Assembly (NCBI RefSeq): GCF_016741855.1
Contig: NZ_JAERRH010000003.1
Location: 744,001 to 808,000, forward strand
Direction: 5' to 3'
Length of the DNA: 64,000 bases
DNA from: Streptomyces musisoli
GTDB taxonomy: Bacteria; Actinomycetota; Actinomycetes; Streptomycetales; Streptomycetaceae
Shown piece after piece: positions 1-8,177 of the stretch; position 1 is the stretch's first letter; each line of letters starts with the position of its first letter. Under the pieces are notes generated by a model. It made no database searches. It was not told the origin of the DNA and was given only the letters and a program-made list of their open reading frames with translations. Made by a program: the position numbers and the translations under genes.

Positions 1-228
1 CCCCAAGGGTACGGCGCCACGCCTCCTGAGCCCAGAGACCGCGCACGCTCCGTGAGCGGCCCCCCGACGTCCGTAGGGGTTCACCGGAGCATGCACGAGC
101 CGCGCCCGTAACGCAATGGTTGCTGCCCCGTACAGGCGGTTTGCACAGCCTTCACAGATGTACGGCCGGTGACCGACCGGTCGAACGGACGTTGTACCGG
201 GGTGAGCCACCGCCCCAGGGAGTACGAG

Positions 229-498
229 ATGCCCGGACGCCGAGCCAGCAGCGACCCGCACCCCGCACCGGACACCGCGAGCGATGTGATCCGCTGGGCC
301 GCCTTCAGCTGCGTGCTCGTGCCCGTGGTCCTCGTCTGGTACGGCACCTCGCTGGCCGGGGCCACGGGAACCGCGCTGGGCCTCGCCGCCGTCACGGCGG
401 TGTGCCGGCTGCTGCTGCGCCGCTCGGAGCGGTGCGCCGAGCGTTGCGCCACGCAAAGAGGCGGACGTCACACTCGAGGGCAGACACCGGTCGACTGA
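229..498 (+). CDS. Small membrane protein, function unknown
   Basis: An 89-residue protein. A polar N-terminus of about 20 residues is followed by two hydrophobic stretches (roughly residues 22-42 and 45-60) and a basic Arg/Cys-rich tail, so one or two membrane segments are likely. I chose the ATG preceded by AGGGAG about 8 bases upstream over an in-frame ATG at 169, whose extra residues look non-coding. It lies in the same direction as adpA, separated by about 380 bases. No family is recognised and I assign no function. Confidence 0.6.
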   Translation: MPGRRASSDPHPAPDTASDVIRWAAFSCVLVPVVLVWYGTSLAGATGTALGLAAVTAVCRLLLRRSERCAERCATQRGGRHTRGQTPVD

Positions 499-876
499 CC
501 TGTTTTCGCACCTTCGAGCGCTGGTTTTCAGCCAACTTCTGGATATCGCCCAGGAGGGGGCCGAACCACCCCTCAACCCCCGTTCCACCTGCACGGAAAG
601 GGTCCAGGGGCCGCTGCGCACCCTACGTGGTTTGGCCACTGCGACAAGGCGCACTTCCCTGCACGGCTCACGAGTGCAACGCTTCGTGATCGAATGCTTC
701 ACGCCAAGTTGTCATGTCGACAATGTCCGGCGTGTCGAACTGGTCACCGCGGGATCGCGGGAGCCAGTAAATTCGATCTTGACTGTCGTACGGCGGGGGA
801 CTCGTGCAGGACCGAGGGGAAACGTGCAGGAGCGACACAACCGAGGAGCCGCGACCACCGAGGGGGGCTTAGCAGT
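499..876 (+). promoter_or_regulatory. Long untranslated region upstream of adpA
   Basis: About 380 bases without a convincing gene. The base composition is more AT-rich than the flanking genes, as expected for a long promoter/leader region; adpA in other streptomycetes has such a long, multiply regulated upstream region. An imperfect inverted repeat (GGTTTTCAGCCAAC) lies near 523-537. I could not recognise a convincing AdpA or BldD box. A GAGGGGGG ribosome binding site sits about 10 bases before the adpA ATG. Confidence 0.5.
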
Positions 877-2097
877 ATGAGCCACGACTCCACTGCCGCA
901 CCGGATGCCGCGGCCCGGAAACTATCCGGGCGACGCCGCAAGGAGATCGTCGCGGTGCTGCTGTTCAGCGGCGGCCCCATCTTCGAGAGTTCCATTCCGC
1001 TGTCGGTGTTCGGGATCGACCGCCAGGACGCCGGCGTGCCGCGCTACCGCCTGTTGGTGTGTGCCGGCGAGGAAGGCCCGCTGCGGACCACAGGGGGCCT
1101 GGAACTCACCGCACCGCATGGGCTGGAGGCGATCTCACGCGCCGGGACGGTCGTCGTACCGGCCTGGCGTTCGATCACCTCACCGCCGCCGGAGGAAGCA
1201 CTCGACGCGCTGCGCCGGGCACATGAGGAAGGCGCCCGCATCGTCGGGCTGTGCACGGGCGCGTTCGTGCTCGCGGCGGCCGGACTGCTGGACGGCCGCC
1301 CGGCGACCACCCACTGGATGTATGCACCGACACTGGCCAAGCGCTATCCGTCGGTGCACGTCGATCCGCGGGAGCTGTTCGTCGACGACAGCGACGTGCT
1401 CACGTCGGCGGGTACGGCGGCCGGAATCGATCTCTGTCTCCACATCGTGCGGACGGACCACGGCAACGAGGCGGCCGGCGCGCTCGCCCGGCGCCTGGTG
1501 GTCCCGCCGCGCCGGTCGGGCGGCCAGGAGCGCTATCTCGATCGGTCTTTACCCGAAGAGATCGGCGCCGACCCGCTGGCCGAGGTCGTCGCCTGGGCGC
1601 TGGAACACCTCCACGAGCAGTTCGACGTGGAGACACTGGCGGCACGCGCCTATATGAGCCGCCGTACGTTCGACCGCCGGTTCCGCTCGCTGACCGGGAG
1701 CGCTCCGCTGCAATGGCTGATCACGCAGCGGGTGCTTCAGGCGCAGCGGCTGCTGGAGACGTCGGACTACTCCGTGGACGAGGTGGCGGGCCGGTGCGGA
1801 TTCCGCTCCCCCGTCGCGCTGCGCGGGCACTTCCGCCGCCAGCTCGGCTCGTCCCCCGCCGCCTACCGGGCCGCCTACCGGGCCCGCCGGCCGCAGGGCG
1901 ACAGGCCGGGTGAGGCGGAGCCGGCGGTGCCGGCGCACGGGCAGCCGGGCATGCCCCCGGGCCTGTCCGGTCCCGGACCGGTGCCCCCGGCGCCCGCCCT
2001 GCTGCACGACCACCGGGACGGCGGGGTGCCGATGCAGAGCCGCCGGGCCGCGGCCGGCGCGGTGGGCCTGCTGCCGGGGCCGCGCAGCGGCAGCTGA
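877..2097 (+). CDS. adpA: AdpA, AraC-family master developmental regulator with a TTA codon
   Basis: A 406-residue cytoplasmic DNA-binding protein. Residues about 20-200 form the DJ-1/PfpI (GATase1-like) dimerisation domain, with the LCTGAFVLAAAGLL stretch. Residues about 230-330 are an AraC double helix-turn-helix (DVETLAARAYMSRRTFDRRF; DEVAGRCGFRS). The C-terminal tail is Pro/Gly-rich and divergent. Length and order match AdpA of S. griseus and S. coelicolor, where it switches on aerial growth, sporulation and secondary metabolism. Leu225, in the linker between domains, is encoded by TTA (1549-1551), the codon read by the bldA tRNA. ornA follows 126 bases downstream in the same direction, the arrangement known from other Streptomyces. 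Confidence 0.96.
   Translation: MSHDSTAAPDAAARKLSGRRRKEIVAVLLFSGGPIFESSIPLSVFGIDRQDAGVPRYRLLVCAGEEGPLRTTGGLELTAPHGLEAISRAGTVVVPAWRSITSPPPEEALDALRRAHEEGARIVGLCTGAFVLAAAGLLDGRPATTHWMYAPTLAKRYPSVHVDPRELFVDDSDVLTSAGTAAGIDLCLHIVRTDHGNEAAGALARRLVVPPRRSGGQERYLDRSLPEEIGADPLAEVVAWALEHLHEQFDVETLAARAYMSRRTFDRRFRSLTGSAPLQWLITQRVLQAQRLLETSDYSVDEVAGRCGFRSPVALRGHFRRQLGSSPAAYRAAYRARRPQGDRPGEAEPAVPAHGQPGMPPGLSGPGPVPPAPALLHDHRDGGVPMQSRRAAAGAVGLLPGPRSGS
1549..1551 (+). promoter_or_regulatory. In-frame TTA codon (bldA control point) in adpA
   Basis: The codon lies in the context Ser-Leu-Pro-Glu-Glu, between the dimerisation and DNA-binding domains. TTA is very rare in Streptomyces and is read by the developmentally controlled tRNA bldA. 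In adpA it is the well-known link by which bldA governs differentiation. I noticed no other in-frame TTA in the genes of this window. Confidence 0.93.
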
Positions 2098-2116
2098 GCG
2101 GCGGCGGAACGACGAA

Positions 2117-2152
2117 GCGAAGAGGGCGGAGCCTTGACTCCGCCCCCTTCGC
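2117..2152 (+). terminator. Hairpin after adpA
   Basis: Two 15-base arms (2117-2131 and 2138-2152) with one mismatch enclose a 6-base loop, 20 bases after the adpA stop codon. It fits a Streptomyces terminator without a U-tract. Read-through into ornA is plausible, because only about 70 bases separate it from the ornA start. Confidence 0.7.
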
Positions 2153-2223
2153 CGTTCCCGCGAACCGACAAGGTCGCCGCACGGTCGGTCCAGCTCAGCG
2201 CGGCGCGCCGTAAGGTGAGACAC

Positions 2224-2826
2224 ATGAACGATCGCATGGTGTGGATCGACTGCGAGATGACCGGCCTCTCGCTGTCCGACGACGCGCTCATCGAGGTGGC
2301 CGCCCTCGTCACCGACTCCGAGCTGAACGTACTGGGCGAGGGGGTGGACATCGTCATCCGCCCGCCGGCCCGGGCGCTGGAGACGATGCCGGAGGTGGTG
2401 CGTCAGATGCACACCGCGTCCGGGCTGCTCGCCGAGCTGGAGAACGGCACGACCCTCCAGGACGCCGAGGAGCAGGTGCTGGCCTATGTGAGGGAGCACG
2501 TGAAGGAGCCCGGCAAGGCACCGCTGTGCGGCAACTCCGTGGGCACCGACCGCGGCTTCCTGCTGCGGGACATGCCGACCCTGGAGGACTACCTCCACTA
2601 CCGGATCGTCGACGTGTCCTCGATCAAGGAGCTGGCCCGCCGCTGGTACCCGCGGGCGTACTTCAACAGCCCGGAGAAGAACGGCAACCACCGGGCCCTC
2701 GCCGACATCCGCGAGTCGATCGCCGAGCTGCGCTACTACCGCGAGGCCGTCTTCGTGCCCCAGCCCGGCCCGGACTCCGACACCGCGAAGACGATCGCCG
2801 CCAAGCACGTCGTGCCCGCGCAGTAG
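2224..2826 (+). CDS. ornA: Oligoribonuclease OrnA
   Basis: A 200-residue DEDDh-family 3'-5' exoribonuclease that degrades 2-5 nt RNA fragments, including pGpG from c-di-GMP breakdown. Exo motif I (WIDCEMTGL) is at residues 8-16. The C-terminal motif III is HRALADIRESIAELRYY, with the catalytic His and Asp. Length equals the usual Orn size. I start at the ATG whose product begins MNDRMVWIDCEM; an earlier in-frame ATG at 2134 would add 30 unrelated residues. It follows adpA, as in S. griseus and S. coelicolor. The cdgA-type GGDEF/EAL gene 27 kb away makes pGpG, so the two gene products act on the same nucleotide. Confidence 0.95.
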   Translation: MNDRMVWIDCEMTGLSLSDDALIEVAALVTDSELNVLGEGVDIVIRPPARALETMPEVVRQMHTASGLLAELENGTTLQDAEEQVLAYVREHVKEPGKAPLCGNSVGTDRGFLLRDMPTLEDYLHYRIVDVSSIKELARRWYPRAYFNSPEKNGNHRALADIRESIAELRYYREAVFVPQPGPDSDTAKTIAAKHVVPAQ

Positions 2827-2833
2827 CCCGCCC

Positions 2834-2855
2834 GTGGGGCCCGGCCGGGCCCCAC
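2834..2855 (+). terminator. Perfect palindrome after ornA
   Basis: A 22-base perfect palindrome (two 11-base arms, GTGGGGCCCGG and its complement) begins 7 bases after the ornA stop. It is a likely factor-independent terminator for ornA. Confidence 0.7.
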
Positions 2856-2965
2856 GCGAGCCCGTGAACGGGCCCGCGCGAAAACCTGTGCGCGAGCACC
2901 CCTTCGGACCCTGTAGACTTCTTCTCGGCCGGTCGGGGAAACGACAAGTTCCACCGCCGGTCATG

Positions 2966-3038
2966 GTGGGTGTAGCTCAGCTGGTAGAGCACCTGGTTGT
3001 GGTCCAGGATGCCGCGGGTTCGAGTCCCGTCACTCACC
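2966..3038 (+). tRNA. tRNA-His (GTG)
   Basis: A complete cloverleaf. Acceptor arms GTGGGTG (2966-2972) and CACTCAC (3031-3037) pair with one G-T. The anticodon loop is TTGTGGT, anticodon GTG. The T-arm contains GGTTCGAGTCC. Base 73 is C, and G2965 immediately upstream supplies the G-1 diagnostic of tRNA-His. CCA is not encoded. It follows ornA. Confidence 0.97.
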
Positions 3039-3044
3039 CTGTGT

Positions 3045-3088
3045 CATCAGCCGGTGACTCCGTCGCGAGACGGGGTCACCGGCTGATG
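3045..3088 (+). terminator. Long hairpin between tRNA-His and the convergent MFS gene
   Basis: A near-perfect 44-base inverted repeat, arms CATCAGCCGGTGACxCCGTC and its complement around GCGA, starts 6 bases after the tRNA. It overlaps the last codons and the stop of the MFS gene on the other strand. It can serve as a bidirectional terminator for tRNA-His and the exporter. Confidence 0.85.
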
Positions 3089-4504
3089 CGTTTTCTCCGT
3101 ACCGGCCCCGCCCCGCAGCGGCACCTCCTTCACCAGCAGCGCCAGTGCGAACGCCACCGCGCACACTCCGGCGACCGTGAGGAAGACGTGCCGCGTGCCG
3201 GTCGCCACCGCGTGCCGGTAGGCCTCCCCCGCCGCCGTGGCCGGCACCGCCCGGGCGAAGAGCGAGCCGAAGACCGCGACGCCCAGTGAACCGCCCAGGG
3301 TGCGGAACAGGTTCGTCGCCGCCGAGGCCGCGCCCATGTCGGCCGGCCCGACACTGTTCTGGGCGATGGTCGTGGCCATCTGCATGGTGAAGCCCAGCCC
3401 CAGTCCGAGCAGCGCCATGGCGCACCCGGCCGTGAGCCGGGAGGTGCCGGTGTCCATCGTCGCGAGCAGCAGTGCGCCCGCCGTGAGCAGCAGGGTGCCC
3501 AGCACCGGGAACACCTTGTAACGGCCGGTGCGGGACATCACCTTGCCCGCGAGGTTGGAGGCGAGGACCACCGGGAGCATCATCGGCAGCAGGAGCAGAC
3601 CGGAGTCGGTGGCCGTGGCGCCCTGCACCGTCTGCTGGAAGAGGGGCAGGTAGAGCGCCGAGCCGAACATCACCACGCCGACCGCCGCCAGCAGGCCGAC
3701 GCCGAGCGGGAAGTTGCGGTGCCCGCTGAAGACGCGGGGCGGCAGCAGGGGTTCGGGGGCCCGCCGTTCCACCAGGACGAACCCGGCCGCGCCGAAAACG
3801 GCCAGTGCCCACAGCAGCAGCACCTGCCAGGACGTCCAGGCGTACGCCGTCCCCGCCCAGGTCGCCGCCAGCACGGCCGAACCGGTCGTGACCGTCAGCA
3901 CGGCGATGCCCGCCCAGTCGATGCGCGGCCGGGACGTCCGGGCCGGCGCGGGCAGCCGCAGCAGCAACTGCACCCAGGCGAGGGCCGCCAGGCCCAGCGG
4001 CAGATTGACGTAGAACGCCCAGCGCCAGCCGAGGTGCCCGGTGACGAAGCCGCCGACGAGGGGGCCGCCGACCACGCCGATGGCCATCACGGTGGCGGTC
4101 ATGCCCTGGTACCGGCCGCGTTCGCGGGGCGGCACGAGGGTGCCGACCAGGGCGAATCCCCCGGCGGCGAGGCCGCCCGCACCGATGCCCTGGAGGGCCC
4201 GGAACTCGATCAGCTGGACCATCGAGTGAGCCGCGCCGGCGAGGAGCGAGGCGAGCAGGAACACCGCGATCGAGGCCTGGAAGGCGAGCTTCCGGCCGTA
4301 GAGATCTCCGAGCTTTCCCCAGATCGGGGTCGCTATGGCGGTGGCCAGCGTGTACGCCGTGACGACCCAGGAGATGTGCTCGAGTCCTCCCAGGTCGCGG
4401 ACGATCGTCGGCATCGCGGTACCCACGATGTTGTTGTCGAGCATCGCCAGCAGCATGGCGAGCATGACGCCGAGCAACGTCCAGCGGACGTTTGCGACAG
4501 GCAT
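3047..4504 (-). CDS. MFS drug exporter, DHA2 (EmrB/QacA) family
   Basis: A 485-residue integral membrane protein with about 14 hydrophobic segments and the DHA2 signatures LDNNIVGTAMPTI in TM1 and GKLGDLYGRK in the first cytoplasmic loop (motif A). It is expected to use the proton gradient to export a hydrophobic compound or drug. I start at the ATG 8 bases after AAGGAG; an in-frame ATG at 4558 lies in the intergenic region. It is transcribed divergently from a TetR gene, the standard repressor/exporter pair. The final codons lie inside a terminator hairpin. Confidence 0.9.
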   Translation of the reverse strand: MPVANVRWTLLGVMLAMLLAMLDNNIVGTAMPTIVRDLGGLEHISWVVTAYTLATAIATPIWGKLGDLYGRKLAFQASIAVFLLASLLAGAAHSMVQLIEFRALQGIGAGGLAAGGFALVGTLVPPRERGRYQGMTATVMAIGVVGGPLVGGFVTGHLGWRWAFYVNLPLGLAALAWVQLLLRLPAPARTSRPRIDWAGIAVLTVTTGSAVLAATWAGTAYAWTSWQVLLLWALAVFGAAGFVLVERRAPEPLLPPRVFSGHRNFPLGVGLLAAVGVVMFGSALYLPLFQQTVQGATATDSGLLLLPMMLPVVLASNLAGKVMSRTGRYKVFPVLGTLLLTAGALLLATMDTGTSRLTAGCAMALLGLGLGFTMQMATTIAQNSVGPADMGAASAATNLFRTLGGSLGVAVFGSLFARAVPATAAGEAYRHAVATGTRHVFLTVAGVCAVAFALALLVKEVPLRGGAGTEKTHQPVTPSRDGVTG

Positions 4505-4559
4505 GACGGAGCGCTCCTTCCGGAGGGGTGGGGTGGGAACGCCCCCAGAAAAGCACACC

Positions 4560-4581
4560 GACTCACTAAGTGCAACGAGTC
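4560..4581. promoter_or_regulatory. Candidate TetR operator between exporter and regulator
   Basis: GACTC and GAGTC bound an imperfect 22-base dyad (centre ACTAAGTGCAAC) in the 117-base divergent intergenic region. It overlaps the region expected to carry the exporter promoter. It is the best candidate binding site for the adjacent TetR protein; this is inference from symmetry only. Confidence 0.4.
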
Positions 4582-4587
4582 AACATT

Positions 4588-4615
4588 TTGCCCTGCACAA
4601 CCGAAGGGGTAGTCT
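4588..4615 (+). promoter_or_regulatory. Probable leaderless promoter of the tetR gene
   Basis: TTGCCC (4588-4593), a 16-base spacer and TAGTCT (4610-4615) make a sigma-HrdB-like promoter. Its predicted start point falls on the ATG at 4622, so the mRNA would be leaderless, which fits the absence of a good ribosome binding site. Confidence 0.5.
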
Positions 4616-4621
4616 GCCTGC

Positions 4622-5248
4622 ATGACCGAGACGACGAGTGCCGGGCAGCAGGGGCCGGTCATGGGCCGCCGCGAACGCAAGAAGGCCGCGACCCGCCAGT
4701 CACTGGCGGACGCGGCCCTGGAGCTGTTCCTGCGGCACGGCTTCGACCAGGTGAGCATCAGGGACGTCGCGGAGGCGGCGGACGTCTCCACCACGACCCT
4801 CTTCAAGCACTTCCCGAGCAAGGAAGCGCTCCTCTTCGACATGGACGCGGACGTGGAGCAGGCGCTGGTCGCGGCGGTGCGCGACCGGGCACCCGGCACA
4901 CCGCTCCTGAAGGCGCTGCGCACGCACATGCTGGGCGCCCGCTCCGTCAAGGCGGAGTACGGCGAGCAGATCGCGGCCTTCGAACGGCTGGTCAACAGCA
5001 CGCCCGCGCTGGTCGATTACCACCGGCGCATGTGGATGCGTCATGAACGCGCCCTCGCCGAGGCCATCGCCGCCGACAGCGGCGCCCCCGCCGACGACCC
5101 GGTCTGCGCCGCCCTGGCCCATCTGGCCCTGGAGTCCCGCGCCCTCGCCGGTGCCGCCGCCGATCCGGAGGCCGCCGTCAACGCGGCGTTCGACCTGCTG
5201 GAGCAGGGCTGGGAGGCGGTACGCCCGGACGGCGGACGGGCTTCGTAG
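4622..5248 (+). CDS. TetR-family transcriptional repressor
   Basis: A 208-residue protein. The N-terminal helix-turn-helix spans about residues 20-66 (RQSLADAALELFLRHGF, then VSIRDVAEAADVSTTTLFKHF). The C-terminal ligand-binding part is variable. It is divergent from the DHA2 exporter with 117 bases between, so it most likely represses that exporter and itself and is released by a substrate. The ATG at 4622 lacks a Shine-Dalgarno but sits at the predicted transcription start; an internal ATG at codon 14 is an alternative. Confidence 0.92.
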   Translation: MTETTSAGQQGPVMGRRERKKAATRQSLADAALELFLRHGFDQVSIRDVAEAADVSTTTLFKHFPSKEALLFDMDADVEQALVAAVRDRAPGTPLLKALRTHMLGARSVKAEYGEQIAAFERLVNSTPALVDYHRRMWMRHERALAEAIAADSGAPADDPVCAALAHLALESRALAGAAADPEAAVNAAFDLLEQGWEAVRPDGGRAS

Positions 5249-5284
5249 GACCGCCGGAAAGCACCCGGAACCCGGCGGCCGGCG

Positions 5285-6340
5285 TCAGGAGGAGGCCCGT
5301 ACCACCAGCTCCGTGGCCAGCACCGCCTGACGGCGTTCCGGCCCCCGTGACGCGGCCGGGCGGCGGTCGGCGATCTCCGTGAGGAGGAGGTCGATCATCG
5401 CGCGGCCCATCTCCTCGATGGGCTGGCGGACGCTGGTGAGCGGCGGGTCCATGTGGCGGGCGATGGCCGAGTCGTCGTACCCGACGAGGGCGACGTCGTC
5501 GGGGATGCGGCGGCCCGCCTCGCGCAGCACCTGCCGGGCGCCGGCCGCCGTCACGTCCGAACCGGCGAACACCGCGTCCAGGTCCGGATGGCGGTCGAGC
5601 AGCGTCGTCATCGCGCGGCGGCCGCCCTCCTCGGTGAAGTCACCCGCCTCGATGAGGAGTTCGTCCACCGGGTGCCCGGCGTCGCGCAGGGCGTCGCGGT
5701 AGCCGTCGACGCGGCGCTGGGCGCCGTAGACGTCCAGCCGGCCGGTGATGTGCGCGATCCGGCGGCGGCCCCGGCCCAGCAGGTGCTCCACCGCCGAGCG
5801 GGCGCCGCCGTAGTTGTCCGAGTCCACCGAGGTGAGCGACTCGGCCGCCGAGCGCGGGCCGCTGATCACGGCCGGGATCTCCAGCTGGGCCAGGAGATCG
5901 GGCAGCGGGTCGTCGGCGTGCACCGAGACCAGCAGGACGCCGTCGACGCGGTGGGCGGCGAGGTACTGGGCCAGGCGCTGCCGTTTCCGGTCGCTGCCGG
6001 CGAAGATCAGCAGCAACTGCATCTCGGTGTCGGAGAGTTCCTGGCCGACCCCGCGCAGCATGTCGGAGAAGTACGGCTCGGCGAAGAACCGGGTCTCCGG
6101 CTCGGGGACGACCAGGGCGATGGCGTCGGTGCGGTTGGCCGCGAGGGCGCGGGCCGCGGTGTTGGGCACGTAGCCCAGCTCGGCGACGGCCGCCTCGACG
6201 GCGGCGCGGGTGGCGTCGCTGACCCGGGGCGAGCCGTTGATCACCCGGGAGACCGTGCCCCGCCCGACCCCGGCCCGGGCGGCGACCTCCTCCAGGGTGG
6301 GCCGCCGGCCGCCCCGGCCTCTCACACCGTTGCCTGCCAT
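5285..6340 (-). CDS. cebR: LacI-family repressor, CebR type
   Basis: A 351-residue regulator. The N-terminal LacI helix-turn-helix (TLEEVAARAGVGRGTVSRVING) is followed by a periplasmic-binding-protein-like sugar-sensing domain (from about residue 72) and the C-terminal DDVALVGYDDS motif. It lies 126 bases downstream of the beta-glucosidase gene, on the same strand as the uptake operon. CebR proteins bind TGGGAGCGCTCCCA-type sites and are released by cellobiose or cello-oligosaccharides. Such sites occur upstream of the binding-protein gene and at the beta-glucosidase start here. Family assignment is secure; the CebR identity rests on context and operators. Confidence 0.85.
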   Translation of the reverse strand: MAGNGVRGRGGRRPTLEEVAARAGVGRGTVSRVINGSPRVSDATRAAVEAAVAELGYVPNTAARALAANRTDAIALVVPEPETRFFAEPYFSDMLRGVGQELSDTEMQLLLIFAGSDRKRQRLAQYLAAHRVDGVLLVSVHADDPLPDLLAQLEIPAVISGPRSAAESLTSVDSDNYGGARSAVEHLLGRGRRRIAHITGRLDVYGAQRRVDGYRDALRDAGHPVDELLIEAGDFTEEGGRRAMTTLLDRHPDLDAVFAGSDVTAAGARQVLREAGRRIPDDVALVGYDDSAIARHMDPPLTSVRQPIEEMGRAMIDLLLTEIADRRPAASRGPERRQAVLATELVVRASS

Positions 6341-6466
6341 GGTCGCCGCCTTCCGCTCACCGCCGTCAGGCCAGGAATGTAACAGCCGGGCCGGTGACCC
6401 CCCGGATCCCGTGGGCGGCGGCCGGGCTCGGCCCGGGCCTGGGCCGCGCCCGCCGCCCGGCGCCGG

Positions 6467-7909
6467 TCACCGGGGCAGGGCGTTGTTCCCGATCACTCGG
6501 CTGTACCACCGGGCGCTGGCCTTGGGGATGCGGAGTTGGGTGGGGTAGTCGACGTAGACGGCGCCGAAGCGCTTCGAGTAGCCGTAGGACCACTCGAAGT
6601 TGTCCAGCAGCGACCACAGGAAGTAGCCGCGCACATCGGCCCCGTCGGCGATGGCTCGGCGGACCGCGTCCAGGTGGGCGTGCAGATAGGCGATCCGCTG
6701 CGGGTCGTCGACCCGTCCCTCGGGGGAGGCGTAGTCGTCGAAGGCGGCGCCGTTCTCGGTGACCATCAGCGGAAGCCCCGGGTGCGAGGCGGCCAGTCCG
6801 GTCAGCAGCGTGTGCAGCCCGGTCGCGTCGATGGCCCAGTTCATCGCGGTCAGCTCGTCGTTGGCGAGGTGGAAGGCGACGTGTTCGGAGCCGGTCCACG
6901 GGGAGTGGTCGCTCGCGCCGTGGCCGTCGTTCCTGGTGCCGGCTCCTTGGTCGGCGGCCAGGGAGACCACGGTCGGCGAGTAGTAGTTGACGCCGAGCAG
7001 GTCGATGGGCCGGGAGATCTCCGCCAGGTCCCCGTCGCGCACCAGCTCTCCCCAGTCGACCAGGTGCCGGGTGTCGGCCAGCAGGTCCTCGGGGTAGGCG
7101 CCGTCCAGGAGGGGCCCGGTGAAGATCCGGTTGCCGACCGCGTCGATGCGGCGCGCGGCCTCGGCGTCGGCGGGGCTGTCGGTGAGCGGGCGCACCTGGT
7201 GCAGGTTGAGGGTGACGGAGGTCTGCCCGGACGACGGCAAGGCCGCGCGCAGCGCGCCTACGGCCCGGCCGTGGGCCAGGTTGAGGTGGTGCGCGGCCCG
7301 CAGGGTGGCGGCCGGGTCGGTGCGTCCCGGCGCGTGCACGCCGGAACCGTAGCCGAGGAACGCCGAGCACCAGGGTTCGTTGAGGGTGGTCCAGATCCCG
7401 ACCCGGTCGCCGAGGGCGCGGGCGGCGATGCCGGCGTAGTCGGCGAAGCGGTGGGCGGTGTCGCGGTGCGGCCAGCCGCCCGCGTCCTCCAGTTCCTGCG
7501 GCAGGTCCCAGTGGTAGAGGGTGGCGACCGGCGTGATGCCGGCCTCCAGCAGCTCGTCGGTGAGGCGGCGGTAGAAGTCCAGGCCGCGCTCGACGCCGGG
7601 TCCGCGGCCGGTGGGCTGGACCCGCGACCAGGAGATGGAGAACCGGTACGCCTTGAGGCCGAGGTCCTTCATCAGCGCCACGTCGTCGCGGTACCGGTGG
7701 TAGTGGTCGGCGGCGATGTCGCCGGTGTCGCCGTTGCGGACCTTGCCCGGGGTGCGGCTGAAGGTGTCCCAGATGGAGGGGGTGCGGCCGTCCTCGGCGG
7801 CGGCGCCCTCCACCTGGTAGGCGGCGGTGGCCGCGCCCCAGACGAAGCCGGTCGGGAAGGAGGTGTCGGTGTGCGGCTGGGCCGTGGTCTCGGGTCGTAC
7901 GGCGGTCAT
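6467..7909 (-). CDS. bglC: GH1 beta-glucosidase (BglC type)
   Basis: A 480-residue cytoplasmic glycoside hydrolase family 1 enzyme without a signal peptide, expected to split imported cellobiose to glucose. The acid/base Glu178 lies in TLNEPW and the nucleophile Glu385 in VTENGAAF. The GH1 N-terminal signature [14 protein letters not shown] starts at residue 22. It is the last gene of the cebE-cebF-cebG-bglC set, about 270 bases after the second permease gene. A CebR-like half-palindrome (7912-7925) lies at its ribosome binding region, so it is probably controlled separately by CebR. A decayed copy of its 3' end lies at 12.7-13.0 kb. Confidence 0.93.
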   Translation of the reverse strand: MTAVRPETTAQPHTDTSFPTGFVWGAATAAYQVEGAAAEDGRTPSIWDTFSRTPGKVRNGDTGDIAADHYHRYRDDVALMKDLGLKAYRFSISWSRVQPTGRGPGVERGLDFYRRLTDELLEAGITPVATLYHWDLPQELEDAGGWPHRDTAHRFADYAGIAARALGDRVGIWTTLNEPWCSAFLGYGSGVHAPGRTDPAATLRAAHHLNLAHGRAVGALRAALPSSGQTSVTLNLHQVRPLTDSPADAEAARRIDAVGNRIFTGPLLDGAYPEDLLADTRHLVDWGELVRDGDLAEISRPIDLLGVNYYSPTVVSLAADQGAGTRNDGHGASDHSPWTGSEHVAFHLANDELTAMNWAIDATGLHTLLTGLAASHPGLPLMVTENGAAFDDYASPEGRVDDPQRIAYLHAHLDAVRRAIADGADVRGYFLWSLLDNFEWSYGYSKRFGAVYVDYPTQLRIPKASARWYSRVIGNNALPR

Positions 7910-7911
7910 GG

Positions 7912-7925
7912 TGAAAACGCTCCCA
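7912..7925. promoter_or_regulatory. CebR-like operator at the bglC start
   Basis: On the minus strand the sequence is TGGGAGCGTTTTCA, ending 2 bases before the bglC ATG. It shares TGGGAGCG and the terminal CA with the CebR consensus TGGGAGCGCTCCCA. It overlaps the ribosome binding site, so repressor bound there could block initiation. Confidence 0.55.
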
Positions 7926-8177
7926 GGGGGATGAGAAACGGACGCGGTCCGCAAGCAGGCGCGGAGAGGGGCGCGGTGCGGACGCGGCGGGGACGGACCG
8001 GGTGGCACCCGGTCCGGTACGACCCCGGTGGGCACCCGCTCCGGTACGCCCGCTGCGGGGCGGCCGGAAGGCGGGCGGGCCCGGACCGGGTACGAGAGGG
8101 GGGCCGACAGGAGGGGCGCCGGTCACAGGGCGGACCGGGCCGGACCGGGGTGGCCGGCCCGGCGGCGGTGGACCGGC

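Noticed and set aside
499-876. AdpA autoregulatory sites upstream of adpA
   Set aside because: Several TGGC-containing stretches occur, but none matches the degenerate TGGCSNGWWY consensus well enough to report as a site.
1549-2964. Long open frame on the minus strand across the end of adpA and ornA
   Set aside because: It is antisense to two well-supported genes, has a composition typical of GC-rich shadow frames and no recognisable domain or ribosome site.
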